In this document: piece by piece, positions 17,207-26,569 of the stretch
Layout: every line of letters begins with the position of its first letter
How positions within the stretch are numbered: the first letter of the stretch is position 1
Origin: Liquorilactobacillus oeni DSM 19972
GTDB taxonomy: Bacteria > Bacillota > Bacilli > Lactobacillales > Lactobacillaceae
Length of the DNA: 64,000 bases
Assembly: GCF_001436275.1 (NCBI RefSeq)
Contig: NZ_AZEH01000039.1
Coordinates: 363,336-427,335 of the forward strand
Direction: 5' to 3'
Position numbers and translations under genes: made by a program
The notes under the pieces: generated by a model
What the model saw: only the letters and a program-made list of their open reading frames with translations
Databases searched by the model: none
Told to the model about the DNA's origin: nothing

Positions 17207-17677
17207 TCATAAATCATAATTGTCCTTTACCCATTTATCGGCAAGTGCGATCATCTCTGCTGTTTGAATATTAAGCAGCTCAGGTAATTCATTAAAGGAG
17301 AAATATTTAAGTGCTAATGTTTCGTCGGTTTGTTTTTCTAACAACTCTCCTCCGATAGGTCGAACCAAAAACAGCTGTGTGATCGTCTGGGCAACATCAC
17401 CATTAGGATACTCCACTGTCCCTCGATCAAAAGTCTTTAACAGCAATTTTGTTTTTACATCTAATCCGCTGTCTTCTTTAACTTCGCGAACACAAGCTTG
17501 TGCATAAGTTTCACCATATTCAAGAAAACCACCAGGTAAACTCCAATTATGAGTATCCGCTCTGAGATTCAAGAGAACCTTGTGTTTGTCATTGAGTACA
17601 ATACCCGCAGCAGTGTTCAAAATAATCGGTGTATGCCCTACTAATCTTCTGATCATTTTAATGTAATCTTCTTTCAT
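17207..17677 (-). CDS. Nudix hydrolase
   Basis: A 156-residue enzyme that hydrolyses a nucleoside diphosphate linked to another group. The Nudix box runs GGFLEYGETYAQACVREVKE then DSGLDV (about residues 50-75). It fits GX5EX7REUXEEXGU with one conservative E-to-D change in the metal-binding EE pair. Upstream, residues 15-45 contain 'TPIILNTAAGIVLNDKHKVL', typical of ADP-ribose or house-cleaning Nudix enzymes. ATG 17677 is taken as start (AGAAGG eight bases away) rather than GTG 17686. The UMF1 transporter gene ends 26 bp upstream, so the two may be co-transcribed. The substrate is not predictable. Confidence 0.9.
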   Translation of the reverse strand: MKEDYIKMIRRLVGHTPIILNTAAGIVLNDKHKVLLNLRADTHNWSLPGGFLEYGETYAQACVREVKEDSGLDVKTKLLLKTFDRGTVEYPNGDVAQTITQLFLVRPIGGELLEKQTDETLALKYFSFNELPELLNIQTAEMIALADKWVKDNYDL

Positions 17678-17703
17678 TATTTTCACCTTCTTGATAAAAA
17701 ATG

Positions 17704-18975
17704 CTACTCTTTTACTTCCTTTGTGTCTTGTGTTATGGGAGCCTCTTTTAAACGGAGCATAAAAAAGCCCCCCAAAAGAAATAATAGTGCTAGGCTGGCA
17801 ATACCTAGCTGAGAATAACCTGTCAGCTGGGTTGTTATCGAAAATAAAATTGGTCCTAAAACAGTCGAAAATTTACCGAAAATGTTATAAAATCCAAAAA
17901 ATTCATTAGCCTGTTTCTTAGGAATGATACGTGCAAAATAAGCACGGCTGAGTGCCTGAATACCTCCTTGAGAAGATCCTACTAAGAGTCCTAGAATCCA
18001 AAAATCAAGAACTGTTTTCATAAAAAGGGCATAAAAACAGATAAAGAAATAAACAGCGATAGCTGTCAGCAGCATTATTTTCGTTCCATATTTTTGGGCC
18101 AGCCAACCATAAACCAATGTACAAGGGAAAACCACAATATTCAAAACCAGCAGCACAAGCAATAATGTATTAGTTTTTACTCCCATGTCAACCCCAAATG
18201 CAGTTGCCATAGTAATAATTGTGTCGACACCGTCAATGAAGAAGAAATAGGCAATCATAAAACCAATTACCTGCTTGTATTTACGAATTTTTTTAAATGT
18301 CTCCAGTATTCTGTGACAGCTTTCTTTTAGAGGTGAACGGGGTTTAACCAACCCGTAATGCTGCTCGACATTACGCAGCATCGGGATAGAAAAAGCCAGC
18401 CACCAGAGCGTGGTCATTATAAATACTAATCTAATTGTCTGGGTGGAAGAAATTAAACCGAAAGCAGAAGTATTAATTAGCAGCATAGCAACTATAAAAA
18501 GTAGTGCACTGCCAATATAACCAATTCCAAACCCGTATGATGAAACTAAATTATTTCGTTCATTGTTAGTCACATCCGTGATAAATGCATCGTAGAACAG
18601 GTTTGCTGCTTGGTATCCAACATGCGAAAGGGTATATGTAAAAAGTAACAATTGCCATTGATCAGTAGGGACAAAGAATAATGCTCCCGTCATTATGACG
18701 CCCATCCATAAAGAATACCGGAAAAAACGTTTTTTATTGCCAAGATAATCACCCAAAGACCCCAGTAAAGGTGCAAGTATTGAGATAATCAGTGTAGAAA
18801 ATGAACTCACATATCCCCAATAAGCTGTAGTATCATGTGCCGGCACACCAGCATTACCTGCAACAAATTTGAAGTAGACAGGTAAAATTGCAGTTACAAT
18901 AATCAATGAATAGGCCGAATTAGCACAATCATATAAAATCCAGCTTTTTTCTTCCTTAGTAAAAGTAAATTTCAA
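17704..18975 (-). CDS. MFS transporter of the UMF1 (Atg22-like) group
   Basis: At 423 residues with about twelve helices this matches the UMF1 family. The opening FTFTKEEKSWILYDCANSAYS is diagnostic, since WxxYDxANSA(Y/F) begins TM1 in UMF1/YxiO proteins. The A-motif-like GDYLGNKKRFFRYSLWMG and the conserved 'NLFYDAFITDVTNNERNNLV' are also present. The start is TTG 18975, preceded by GGAAGAG. Yeast Atg22 exports amino acids from the vacuole; bacterial substrates are unknown. The Nudix gene follows closely on the same strand. The plus-strand LTA-synthase-like gene diverges from it across ~210 bp. Confidence 0.85.
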   Translation of the reverse strand: MKFTFTKEEKSWILYDCANSAYSLIIVTAILPVYFKFVAGNAGVPAHDTTAYWGYVSSFSTLIISILAPLLGSLGDYLGNKKRFFRYSLWMGVIMTGALFFVPTDQWQLLLFTYTLSHVGYQAANLFYDAFITDVTNNERNNLVSSYGFGIGYIGSALLFIVAMLLINTSAFGLISSTQTIRLVFIMTTLWWLAFSIPMLRNVEQHYGLVKPRSPLKESCHRILETFKKIRKYKQVIGFMIAYFFFIDGVDTIITMATAFGVDMGVKTNTLLLVLLVLNIVVFPCTLVYGWLAQKYGTKIMLLTAIAVYFFICFYALFMKTVLDFWILGLLVGSSQGGIQALSRAYFARIIPKKQANEFFGFYNIFGKFSTVLGPILFSITTQLTGYSQLGIASLALLFLLGGFFMLRLKEAPITQDTKEVKE

Positions 18976-19187
18976 AAATTCTCTTCCTTTCCGGTAACTA
19001 ACTTGATTCTACATAAAAAAATATTGCCAAGTGTTTTATTTTGGTAAAAAGTACGTCAAGCTTACGTAAAAAACTAATAGCATATATTTATCTAATATAC
19101 TAAAAACAACTTCCCTTTTAATTAAAAGTATTTTATTTGTGTGCTATTATTAACTGATATTAGTTTTAATTTGGAAGGTGTATCCCC

Positions 19188-22154
19188 TTGAAAAAAACTC
19201 CATATTCATTTGTACCAATCCTTGCATTGCTTTTATTTACAGTTAATCAGGTTTTAAGTATTGCAACGCTTCCCCCCGATATGCAGTCTCAACCATGGCG
19301 TTATTTTATTTATTGGCTGATCTTAATTGTAAGTGCTACGGGAACAAATTTGATTGCCTTATACCTGGGTTCTCGTGCAATTTTGCAAAAAGATCCTATT
19401 AAAAATCTAAGTAAAAGTGGCCTTTTTTATTTTGCCACTGGGTTAAGCGCAGTCATTCTTGCAATTTGTTTTTACAAATCCTTTTCAGCCAGCGACTTTT
19501 GGATTTTGCTTTTTCCTTTCAGCCATAATGATTTTCCTTTTGCAGTATCCATGCTGATTTGGTATTTATGCGGTTTTGCAATTGCTAAAAGAACAAATGT
19601 TTTACCTGCCGGTGCTAAAAAATCTCTTATTCTTTTGACAGTATGGCTGACAGTGATAGTTCCCATGCTCTTCAGGCATTCTATTTGGGGAATTGATTCT
19701 GGCAGCAGCTTAGTCTGGCTGGGAGCATTGTTTTTGCTTGGAAGTTTGCATAATGATAATGCTTCAACGGATTCAAAGCAAAAGAGATGGTACTATTCTA
19801 AAACAATTGCTGGTCTTATTTTCTGTATCTTTCTTGTTTTACTTTTATTAAAGTTGGAACCGATCTCACAAACATCTCCGGATTTGCAGAGTCGTTTCTT
19901 AAGCAGCACCTCGCCCTTAGCGTTGCTAATAAGCCTGCTGCTTTTTCGGCTTTTCAAGCAGTTCACATTCCCGCGTGCTTGGTTTGATCATCTTTTACCC
20001 AGTACATCGTGGATATTTTTAGTTGGTTACTTTTTTGTCAGTGCTCAAACAGTTAAGTACCATTTAAAAACAAACTTCTTTTTCCAAAGCACTCTTTCAT
20101 TGACAAACTGGACATTTAAGCTTGCATTACTTGTTGGTAGTCTCTTTTTAATTTCTTTGTTACTGACATTTTTATTTGAACTTGCAACACGGCTTAAATC
20201 ATGCCAAGCATTAATCAAGCATTTTGAGATTCCACATTTAAAATGTTTACTTGAATTTGAAACTTTCGTCATTCGACTGTTGAAAGAAAACTGGCGTCTG
20301 CTGCTTATTATCTTCTGGGGTACAATCCTGACCGCTATACAATTTATCTGTGTTAAAAGCGGTAATAACACCTACTCGCTGGAAATGGTGCGGCAAACAC
20401 TCATATCTTCACAAAATCAGCTTCTTTTAAATGTTTTGGTGTTTGTTTGTTTCTTTTTCGCCATCTACAGTCTGATTAATCGTTTTACCTATTCACTCTT
20501 TTTAGTTACTGGTATTTCAATTTTTATCTCTATTTCTGAATACTTAAAAATCGTGCTGCGTAATGAGCCAATCCTTCCTGCAGATCTTTCAGCAATCACC
20601 TCACTTAGCGAATTAGCAAATATGATTGGCGCAGCTGCATTTTATACTATTATCGGAATCTTAATATTCTTATTAACTCTAAGTATCTTGATTACACATA
20701 GAGTTGAAAAAAAATATATTTTTGTCCATCACAGCTGGCATAAACGAATATTTGTTTTTTGCTGCTCAGCTTTATTTCTCGTCTGCACCCTTTGGTCAAA
20801 TGAAAAAAATATAGTCCGCCCTGTGATTCAAAATGCTTTTTCAGTACAAAACATTTTTTGGGAAGCTACTGCTAACGCACAGACAAATGGTCCCATTATT
20901 CAATTTTTCAATGAAATGAATTCCAAAATAATGGCTAAGCCGGCTGGATATTCAAAAGCAAAAATTACAAGAATCCAACAGGAGTATACAAAAAAAGCAG
21001 CAACTTTGAATAGAAGCCGGAAAAAAAGCTTGAAAAATCAAACAGTTATTTTTGTTTTAAGCGAAAGCTACAGTAACCCTAATCGTGTTCCTAACCTGAA
21101 AGTAAGCCCCAACCCGATCCCTTATTTACTAAGCTTGAAAGATGACAATCCATCGGGTGTAATGCTTAGTACCGGATATGGCGGCGGAACCGCCAACCTT
21201 GAATGGCAGTCTCTTACCGGCTTGTCCTACAGCAATTTGTCACCGGAAATCAGCCTTCCGTATTACCAACTGGTTCCGCAGCAAAAAATTGCTCCTGCAT
21301 TTACAGACATTTTCGATAATAAAATTGCAATCCATCCCTTTACGGCTACTTTCTATAATCGTATTAATGTCTTTAAAAAGTTTGGCTTCCAAAAATTTTA
21401 TTACGTTGGCAGCAAAAATAAGCTAAAGTATACGGATAAAATCGACAGAAGCGGTTTCATTTCAGACCAGTCCGCCTATCAAGAAGCACTCAAGCAAGCC
21501 AAAGAACATCAAAAGGGATCTACTTTTATTCAACTGACAACTATGCAAAATCATCAGCCTTATAATAATTACTATAATGCTAAAAAGTATAAACTTTCTG
21601 GAAGTGCAATTGCTAAGGGAGACAGCAGCAAAGTGCAAACGTTTGTTCAGGGTATTCACTATACTGACTGGGCGTTGCATTCGCTTATCAATCAAATTAA
21701 TCAGATCAAGCGTCCTGTCACGTTGGTCTGGTATGGTGATCATCTTCCAGGAATTTATGCAGGCGATAGTATGTCAAAATATGGTTTGCAGCTGCATGAA
21801 ACCGACTACTTTATCTATTCAAATCAAGAAAATACAGCTTTAAAACGAAATGTTGCGAGTCCTTATCAATTTCCTGCACTTGCTTTAGCCGCTGGTAATA
21901 ACAAAGTTACTCCTTACTATGCTCTCTTAACGGATGTCACACAAAAATTGCCGGCAATGAATACGAACCCGACTTATGATGCAAATTCCAAGGGTTCATA
22001 TAACGTCTTTGTTTCTCAAGAAAATAAAATTATTAGCAAAAAGAGTCTTACCCCAAAACAGCGCAAACTATTGCATGATTATCTTTTAATTCAATATGAT
22101 TTGACTGCAGGTAAACAGTATGCCGCTAAATGGGCACAACAAAAAAATAATTAA
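19188..22154 (+). CDS. LTA-synthase-family sulfatase-like phosphoglycerol transferase with enlarged membrane domain
   Basis: The 988-residue product has an unusually long membrane region (about residues 1-560, a dozen or more helices; LtaS has five) followed by an extracellular alkaline-phosphatase/sulfatase domain (about 610-950). The LtaS active-site set is visible: metal Glu near 625 in VIFVLSESYSNP, nucleophile Thr near 667 in GYGGGTANLEWQSLTG, His near 787 in MQNHQPYN, and Asp-His near 850 in WYGDHLPGIY. It should transfer or hydrolyse glycerol-phosphate groups on lipid or polymer substrates. The start is TTG 19188 with GGAAGGTG upstream. It is a solitary plus-strand gene ending in the hairpin at 22231-22265. 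Whether it is a polymerase, primase or modifier cannot be told. Confidence 0.85.
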   Translation: MKKTPYSFVPILALLLFTVNQVLSIATLPPDMQSQPWRYFIYWLILIVSATGTNLIALYLGSRAILQKDPIKNLSKSGLFYFATGLSAVILAICFYKSFSASDFWILLFPFSHNDFPFAVSMLIWYLCGFAIAKRTNVLPAGAKKSLILLTVWLTVIVPMLFRHSIWGIDSGSSLVWLGALFLLGSLHNDNASTDSKQKRWYYSKTIAGLIFCIFLVLLLLKLEPISQTSPDLQSRFLSSTSPLALLISLLLFRLFKQFTFPRAWFDHLLPSTSWIFLVGYFFVSAQTVKYHLKTNFFFQSTLSLTNWTFKLALLVGSLFLISLLLTFLFELATRLKSCQALIKHFEIPHLKCLLEFETFVIRLLKENWRLLLIIFWGTILTAIQFICVKSGNNTYSLEMVRQTLISSQNQLLLNVLVFVCFFFAIYSLINRFTYSLFLVTGISIFISISEYLKIVLRNEPILPADLSAITSLSELANMIGAAAFYTIIGILIFLLTLSILITHRVEKKYIFVHHSWHKRIFVFCCSALFLVCTLWSNEKNIVRPVIQNAFSVQNIFWEATANAQTNGPIIQFFNEMNSKIMAKPAGYSKAKITRIQQEYTKKAATLNRSRKKSLKNQTVIFVLSESYSNPNRVPNLKVSPNPIPYLLSLKDDNPSGVMLSTGYGGGTANLEWQSLTGLSYSNLSPEISLPYYQLVPQQKIAPAFTDIFDNKIAIHPFTATFYNRINVFKKFGFQKFYYVGSKNKLKYTDKIDRSGFISDQSAYQEALKQAKEHQKGSTFIQLTTMQNHQPYNNYYNAKKYKLSGSAIAKGDSSKVQTFVQGIHYTDWALHSLINQINQIKRPVTLVWYGDHLPGIYAGDSMSKYGLQLHETDYFIYSNQENTALKRNVASPYQFPALALAAGNNKVTPYYALLTDVTQKLPAMNTNPTYDANSKGSYNVFVSQENKIISKKSLTPKQRKLLHDYLLIQYDLTAGKQYAAKWAQQKNN

Positions 22155-22230
22155 CCAGTGCAGTAGTTTATCCGAACAATAATTATAGAAACGAGATACA
22201 TTGATTGAATATTGAAAAGTAGCACTAGGA

Positions 22231-22515
22231 GCTGGGTCAAAACTTATGTTTTGGCTCAGTTTTTTAGACTCTTTTGCAATTTCATATTAACGTGTTTCAT
22301 TTCATATTAACGTGTTTCAATAGTCAGCTTTTTCCGCTTAACCACAAATTACTCATAGTCAAATTCGGACTATGTTCGTAATTAGCAGTTAATACTCAAA
22401 GTCTAACGACTATTGGCACGCCCCCTATTTTTTTACTTATAGTTAAATTCAGTTTGCATTCATAATTTGCAGTTAATGTTCAAAACCTGCCGACTATTGA
22501 CACACTTTTCTAGTT
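22231..22515. repeat. dispersed intergenic element, longest copy plus a second partial copy
   Basis: A terminator hairpin (GCTGGGTCAAAAC..GTTTTGGCTCAGT then TTTTT, 22231-22265) terminates the LTA-synthase-like gene. Next comes a tandem duplication of a 20-bp unit (TTCATATTAACGTGTTTCAT, 22281-22300 and 22301-22319). An outer inverted repeat then begins GTGTTTCAATAGTC and closes GACTATTGGCACG near 22420. A second partial copy runs 22431-22515. The whole gap 22155-22545 is built from this element. Confidence 0.85.
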
Positions 22516-22545
22516 TTCTATACACAAACCACATTTTTTTAAGAT

Positions 22546-23310
22546 CTAATGGCGCCGATGCTTTACAAATGTTACAAAATGCAGTAAAAAAGCCAGTAAA
22601 ACAAAAAAGATCACTGTAAACGAAACATAATTAAACCAAAAATTGGTTAATGATAGAAAGGAACTGCACATCCTTTGCAGCAGCATAGTGATCAAAGACA
22701 TAGCAGCAACCATAAAAAATAGTTCAACATAACGTTTCACTGTTCGATCATCTCTCCTTTTTGCATTATTTATCTTGTGCCCAATTGCTAAAAACTCTCT
22801 TTCTTTTTTTGAAGATAAAGCTGTCTTACCCCAAGTATTTGTAACAACAGCTTCAGTAACCTTGATGACACCCGCTGCACTCATTACTTTGTCAATAGTT
22901 TTGAATGTCTGATCAGTAACTCCGCTGATCAGATTCTCAAAAGCACCAGTATAGCAACATGTTAAACTAACATAATGTTTATCTTTAAACCTGTCAGGAT
23001 GGCTGGCACCCGTATGATCGAAACGTACAAGACGCTGACGCAGACAATCAAACAAATTTTTCATTACGCCACTTAAAGTTCCCCAGTATGTCGGAGCAGC
23101 AAATACCCAGACATCGGTTTCCAACAATTCTTTTTCAATCTGGTCAAGTTCAGGATTAGGTACTCCCTCAATATCAGGCTTAATTACCAAGTCTTCCAAA
23201 TAAATTATTTTAACAGTGTTCGGTTGTTCAACTGCCTGCAAAACGGTTTCCAGCATCTTAGCTGTCATCCCACTTCTTTTATGTGCTCCCAAAATTCCCA
23301 GTATTTTCAT
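22546..23310 (-). CDS. flavodoxin-like NADPH-dependent FMN reductase with C-terminal membrane helices
   Basis: Residues 1-~185 form a flavodoxin-like fold: MKILGILGAHKRSGMTAKML (FMN phosphate loop) and 'VFAAPTYWGTLSGVMKNLFD' (isoalloxazine-binding segment PTYWGxxSGxMK). This is typical of multimeric flavodoxin/NADPH-FMN reductases. Unusually, the last ~65 residues hold two hydrophobic helices (ELFFMVAAMSLITMLL and 'FWFNYVSFTVIFFVLLAFLL') and a basic tail, which should anchor the enzyme to the membrane. ATG 23310 follows TAGGAAG by seven bases. Length is ~254 residues against ~180 for soluble relatives. It could feed electrons to a membrane acceptor, but that is inference. Confidence 0.85.
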   Translation of the reverse strand: MKILGILGAHKRSGMTAKMLETVLQAVEQPNTVKIIYLEDLVIKPDIEGVPNPELDQIEKELLETDVWVFAAPTYWGTLSGVMKNLFDCLRQRLVRFDHTGASHPDRFKDKHYVSLTCCYTGAFENLISGVTDQTFKTIDKVMSAAGVIKVTEAVVTNTWGKTALSSKKEREFLAIGHKINNAKRRDDRTVKRYVELFFMVAAMSLITMLLQRMCSSFLSLTNFWFNYVSFTVIFFVLLAFLLHFVTFVKHRRH

Positions 23311-23470
23311 CCTTACACTTCCTAAATTCAAAAAATATGTAATATATTAATTCATTAATTTGCCGGAAATTCAGCCAATTATAGGCAGCTTGTACTTAAC
23401 TTAATTAAAGAGAATTAATTTTCATAATAGATTCCCCCCAGTTTTAAAAACCCGGATTTAACCTTCATTC

Positions 23471-24040
23471 TTATAAATTTATCGGTTCAATAAACTGCGG
23501 TTTCTTCAGCGCAGAAAGCTTTGAATAAAGAACAGCATCATGAAAACCATCTTGACTTAAAAGATAGTCTTGCAAAATACAGTTAAAGGCAAAACCTGCG
23601 CGCACGGCAACTGCCTTGCTTTTTTGATTATTATTATCAGCAATCAGTTCCAAACGGTGCAAACCCAGCTCTTCAAATGCGATAGCCACTGTAGCCTCAA
23701 GTGTCTGAGTCATAATGCCTTTACCCTGAAAACGACTGCCTAGCCAATACCCTATTTGTCCATGTGCGTTTTGAACATTAATTTCATGAATATCAATACT
23801 TCCTGCCGGCACTCCATCAACACAGATTGTCATTGACCAAAGCTTACCGTCTTGGATCCTCCCCAAAGAATAAAGAATAAAAGCTTCCTCATCAGCTGCT
23901 GACAATGTTTTTTTAACCCAAGGCAGCCATTTTTGCATCTCTTGTCTACTATGTTCAATCAATTCATATAATTTTTTAGCATCAGTTAATTCAGGTACTT
24001 TCAACTCAAGAAGATTATTTATCTTATATCTTTGCTTCAT
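23471..24040 (-). CDS. GNAT acetyltransferase, RimJ/RimL-like
   Basis: A 189-residue N-acetyltransferase. The acetyl-CoA pyrophosphate-binding motif is visible as 'GQIGYWLGSRFQGKGIMTQT' (about residues 92-112), with GYWL..FQGKGIMT typical of RimJ/RimL-type proteins. The next block 'FEELGLHRLELIADNNNQKS' followed by KAVAVRAGF is the family's beta-4/beta-5 region. These enzymes acetylate protein N-termini or small amines. ATG 24040 follows GAGGTAG. The gene is flanked by AT-rich spacers and is probably monocistronic. The substrate is unknown. Confidence 0.88.
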   Translation of the reverse strand: MKQRYKINNLLELKVPELTDAKKLYELIEHSRQEMQKWLPWVKKTLSAADEEAFILYSLGRIQDGKLWSMTICVDGVPAGSIDIHEINVQNAHGQIGYWLGSRFQGKGIMTQTLEATVAIAFEELGLHRLELIADNNNQKSKAVAVRAGFAFNCILQDYLLSQDGFHDAVLYSKLSALKKPQFIEPINL

Positions 24041-24193
24041 TTTTATCTACCTCTGTTCCGAGACCTGTTATTTTAATAAGTTTGAAAATTTTTTAAAATT
24101 ACTTACTGACTTCTTTTAAGATATACTTCCTAATATTTAAAATTTATCATAATCCGCTTTTCAATCCAACTCTTTTCATATACCTAAACAAAA

Positions 24194-24218
24194 AAGCACC
24201 GTCCTTAAACAGTGCCTT
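24194..24218 (-). terminator. intrinsic terminator of the MDR oxidoreductase gene
   Basis: A short stem (AAGGCAC with GTGCTT) on the minus strand is followed by TTTTTTG, ~20 bp past the stop at 24240. Confidence 0.6.
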
Positions 24219-24239
24219 TAACAGCTGACAATCTTTACT

Positions 24240-25133
24240 TTAAAATACAAGCACCAGCTTGCCGACTACATGCTGAGCTTGCTGAAAGTACTTTAAATTT
24301 TCCAAGTTGAATGGTGCACTTGCGGCAATTTCAAGATAAAGTTCATTTTTTGCTACTTGCTGTAAAATTTTTTCCAGAATATGACCATTCGATTTAAAGA
24401 AAAATTGTTCTGCACGAGGATCATCTGAGGTAGAAACCGTTGAAATGAGTTTTCCGTCAGATTTTAACACACTTAAAGATTTTTGCAGTACTTCTCCTCC
24501 CACCGGATCAACGATTCTGTCAAACTGAGGAACGTTCTTTGTAAAGTCTTCTTTTTGATAATCAATAACTTTAATTCGTGAATCAAAATTACGTAAAAAA
24601 CCGACACCCTGCCCGCTTGCAGTAGCATAAATTTCTTTTATTCCATGATGTTTGGCGAATTGTAAAACAGCAAAACCAATACTTCCAGCAGCTCCATGAA
24701 TCAAAAGTTTTTGATCTTCTTTCAGATCTAGAACCTGTTCAGTCAGTTGATAAGCCGTCTGTACTCCCATTGCACAAGCAGCGGCGCTTTCATAACCGAC
24801 AGCTGCCGGAATCTGTGCTAATTTTGATTGTCCTATTGCGACGTAATCTGCATAAGAACGCAGATGCGGACTTGCTGCAACCCGATCACCCACTTTAAAG
24901 CGTTCCACTTCACTGCCTACTGCAACGATTTCTCCAGCGGCAGAAGAACCGGTGATTAACGGTGTTTTCTTATCCTTTCCCATAAGCCCCAGACGAAACT
25001 TGACATCATAAGGGTCAATTGCTGTGGCGTGCTGCTTAACCAATACCTGTTTAGGTTTTATTTCTGGACGAGGAACCTCAACTTCTTCTAAAACATTAAC
25101 ATCACCATAATCTTTTATTTGTATAGCAAACAT
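24240..25133 (-). CDS. MDR-family NADP-dependent quinone/enone oxidoreductase
   Basis: A 297-residue medium-chain dehydrogenase/reductase without the catalytic zinc ligands. The N-terminal GroES-like domain has 'KQHATAIDPYDVKFRLGLMG' and PLITGSSAAGEIVAVG. The nucleotide-binding segment is LLIHGAAGSIGFAVLQFAKH (about residues 147-167). This places it with quinone-oxidoreductase / zeta-crystallin-type proteins that reduce quinones or enones with NADPH. ATG 25133 is preferred over ATG 25142, which sits one base from AAAGGGG. A terminator follows the gene. It is paralogous in fold to the enzyme at 27563-28588. Confidence 0.88.
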   Translation of the reverse strand: MFAIQIKDYGDVNVLEEVEVPRPEIKPKQVLVKQHATAIDPYDVKFRLGLMGKDKKTPLITGSSAAGEIVAVGSEVERFKVGDRVAASPHLRSYADYVAIGQSKLAQIPAAVGYESAAACAMGVQTAYQLTEQVLDLKEDQKLLIHGAAGSIGFAVLQFAKHHGIKEIYATASGQGVGFLRNFDSRIKVIDYQKEDFTKNVPQFDRIVDPVGGEVLQKSLSVLKSDGKLISTVSTSDDPRAEQFFFKSNGHILEKILQQVAKNELYLEIAASAPFNLENLKYFQQAQHVVGKLVLVF

Positions 25134-25323
25134 TATGTTCATGCCCCTTTCTTTAAAACTTGAGCGCTTAGCTTATTAACCTAATTAGTTTTCATTATAA
25201 CGGTTATCTAAAATAAATTCATTTCTGAAGATTAATTTCAAAATTCTTATTTTTAAAATGAAAATAATTTACTAAAGCAATCTTAAATTATCGTTAAAAG
25301 TACCGATACTTTAGTTAAAGGGA

Positions 25324-26079
25324 ATGATGATATTGGACAGTTATAAATTAGTAAATACAAATAAGATATTAAGTGACTTTTATTTAGCATGTCAGCCAGT
25401 CGTTAGAATTCAACATAATCTGACCATGAACGATGTTATCGACTACGAAATACTAATAAGATCAAAAATAAATGATTGCTTTCCTTACAAGGAATTCAAA
25501 CTATTGACTGCTCGAGAAGAAAGCAATGCTGCATTGCTTAAATGGTTTTCATCAGAATTAACAAATGTAATAAAGAGCCATGCAGCCTCAAAGTTTGATA
25601 TCAATATCGACCCCCAACAACTGGGTTTTCTTTCCACCTGGAATTTCTTTAAGAAGCTGACCGCTTTTAATAAAAACATCGCAGTTGAATTAACTGAAGC
25701 AATCCCGCTTGAATCTAACAGTATTAAAATGCAAAACAGTCTACCAACACTTTACCTGAACCGCCTGAAAAAAATGGGCTTTACAACGGTAATTGACGAT
25801 ATAGACAGCGGACAGAATACTTTAAAATTAATTACAGATAACCTGCATAACATTGATCGTATTAAAATTTCACTTTTAGCTTTTAAAAACTTGGACAGCC
25901 AAGTTTTATTATCCTTTTTAAAAGCTTGGCATGTACTTGCAGACCACTACGGCTTGGAACTGGTAATTGAAGGAACCAATAATTTAGAAATCGTAAAATC
26001 TTTAGTAGCAAATGATTTTCTTATTCAACAAGGCTTTTATTGGCAAAAACCGCAAATTATTACGTTAAATAATAGTTAA
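25324..26079 (+). CDS. EAL-domain c-di-GMP phosphodiesterase, stand-alone
   Basis: The 251-residue protein is essentially one EAL domain without sensor or membrane parts. It should hydrolyse c-di-GMP to pGpG. The catalytic set appears complete: Glu42 in DYEILIRS (EIL instead of EAL), Asn94 in FDINIDP, ELTE at 122-125, the Asp158-Asp159 pair in VIDDIDSG, Lys181 in IDRIKIS, Glu216 in LVIEGT, and the QG of IQQGFYWQKP near 236. Start codons cluster at 25324-25327, close to AAAGGGA, so the exact start is uncertain by a few residues. It is a solitary plus-strand gene. With the GGDEF gene at 36106-37290 and PelD it forms a likely c-di-GMP circuit. Confidence 0.9.
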   Translation: MMILDSYKLVNTNKILSDFYLACQPVVRIQHNLTMNDVIDYEILIRSKINDCFPYKEFKLLTAREESNAALLKWFSSELTNVIKSHAASKFDINIDPQQLGFLSTWNFFKKLTAFNKNIAVELTEAIPLESNSIKMQNSLPTLYLNRLKKMGFTTVIDDIDSGQNTLKLITDNLHNIDRIKISLLAFKNLDSQVLLSFLKAWHVLADHYGLELVIEGTNNLEIVKSLVANDFLIQQGFYWQKPQIITLNNS

Positions 26080-26404
26080 ACAAAACTTAGTTGATTATTC
26101 ACTTCTGCAGTATCCTACATCATTTAATCTTTTTATTTATACTAATTTCTGTTATTTTCATCCAACTGACCTTAATCGTATTTTTTATAACTAATCATAA
26201 CGTTGACAACTATTATTAATTCTTAAAACTATTTACTCAGTATCAGTCAACTTCATCAGTCTGCAAAATCTATCCGCACACTGACAGTATTCTAACAACT
26301 GTATGTAATCTTACTGACCTATAACTGTTCTTTTTCAATCCAAATCAATTTTGAACCAGTACTATTACAGTCTTAAACAAGCACAAAAGAAGTATTCCAC
26401 TAGT

Positions 26405-26566
26405 TGTTGGACTTCGAGCAATTAACTGCTAATTACAAACATAGGTTCAAATTAAAATTATGAGTAATTCGTGGTTAAGCGGATAAGACTGACTATTGAA
26501 ACGCGTTAATATGAAATTGCAAAAGAGCCCAAAAAACAAAGCCAAAACATAAGTTCTGACCCGGCC
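26405..26566. repeat. dispersed intergenic element in inverted orientation
   Basis: This 160-bp copy is the near reverse complement of the copy at 22231-22420. It shares AATTACTCATA..., the CTGACTATTGAAACGCGTTAA arm and the terminator hairpin (AAAGCCAAAACATAAGTTCTGACCC, inside 26538-26565). The hairpin lies against the stop codon of the dehydrogenase gene at 26570 and should terminate it. The rest of the gap 26080-26404 is AT-rich and I see nothing in it. Confidence 0.8.
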
Positions 26567-26569
26567 CTT

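Noticed and set aside
22266-22545. Possible CRISPR-like array from repeated TTCATATTAACGTGTTTCA
   Set aside because: Only two adjacent copies with no spacers; it is an internal tandem duplication of the dispersed element.
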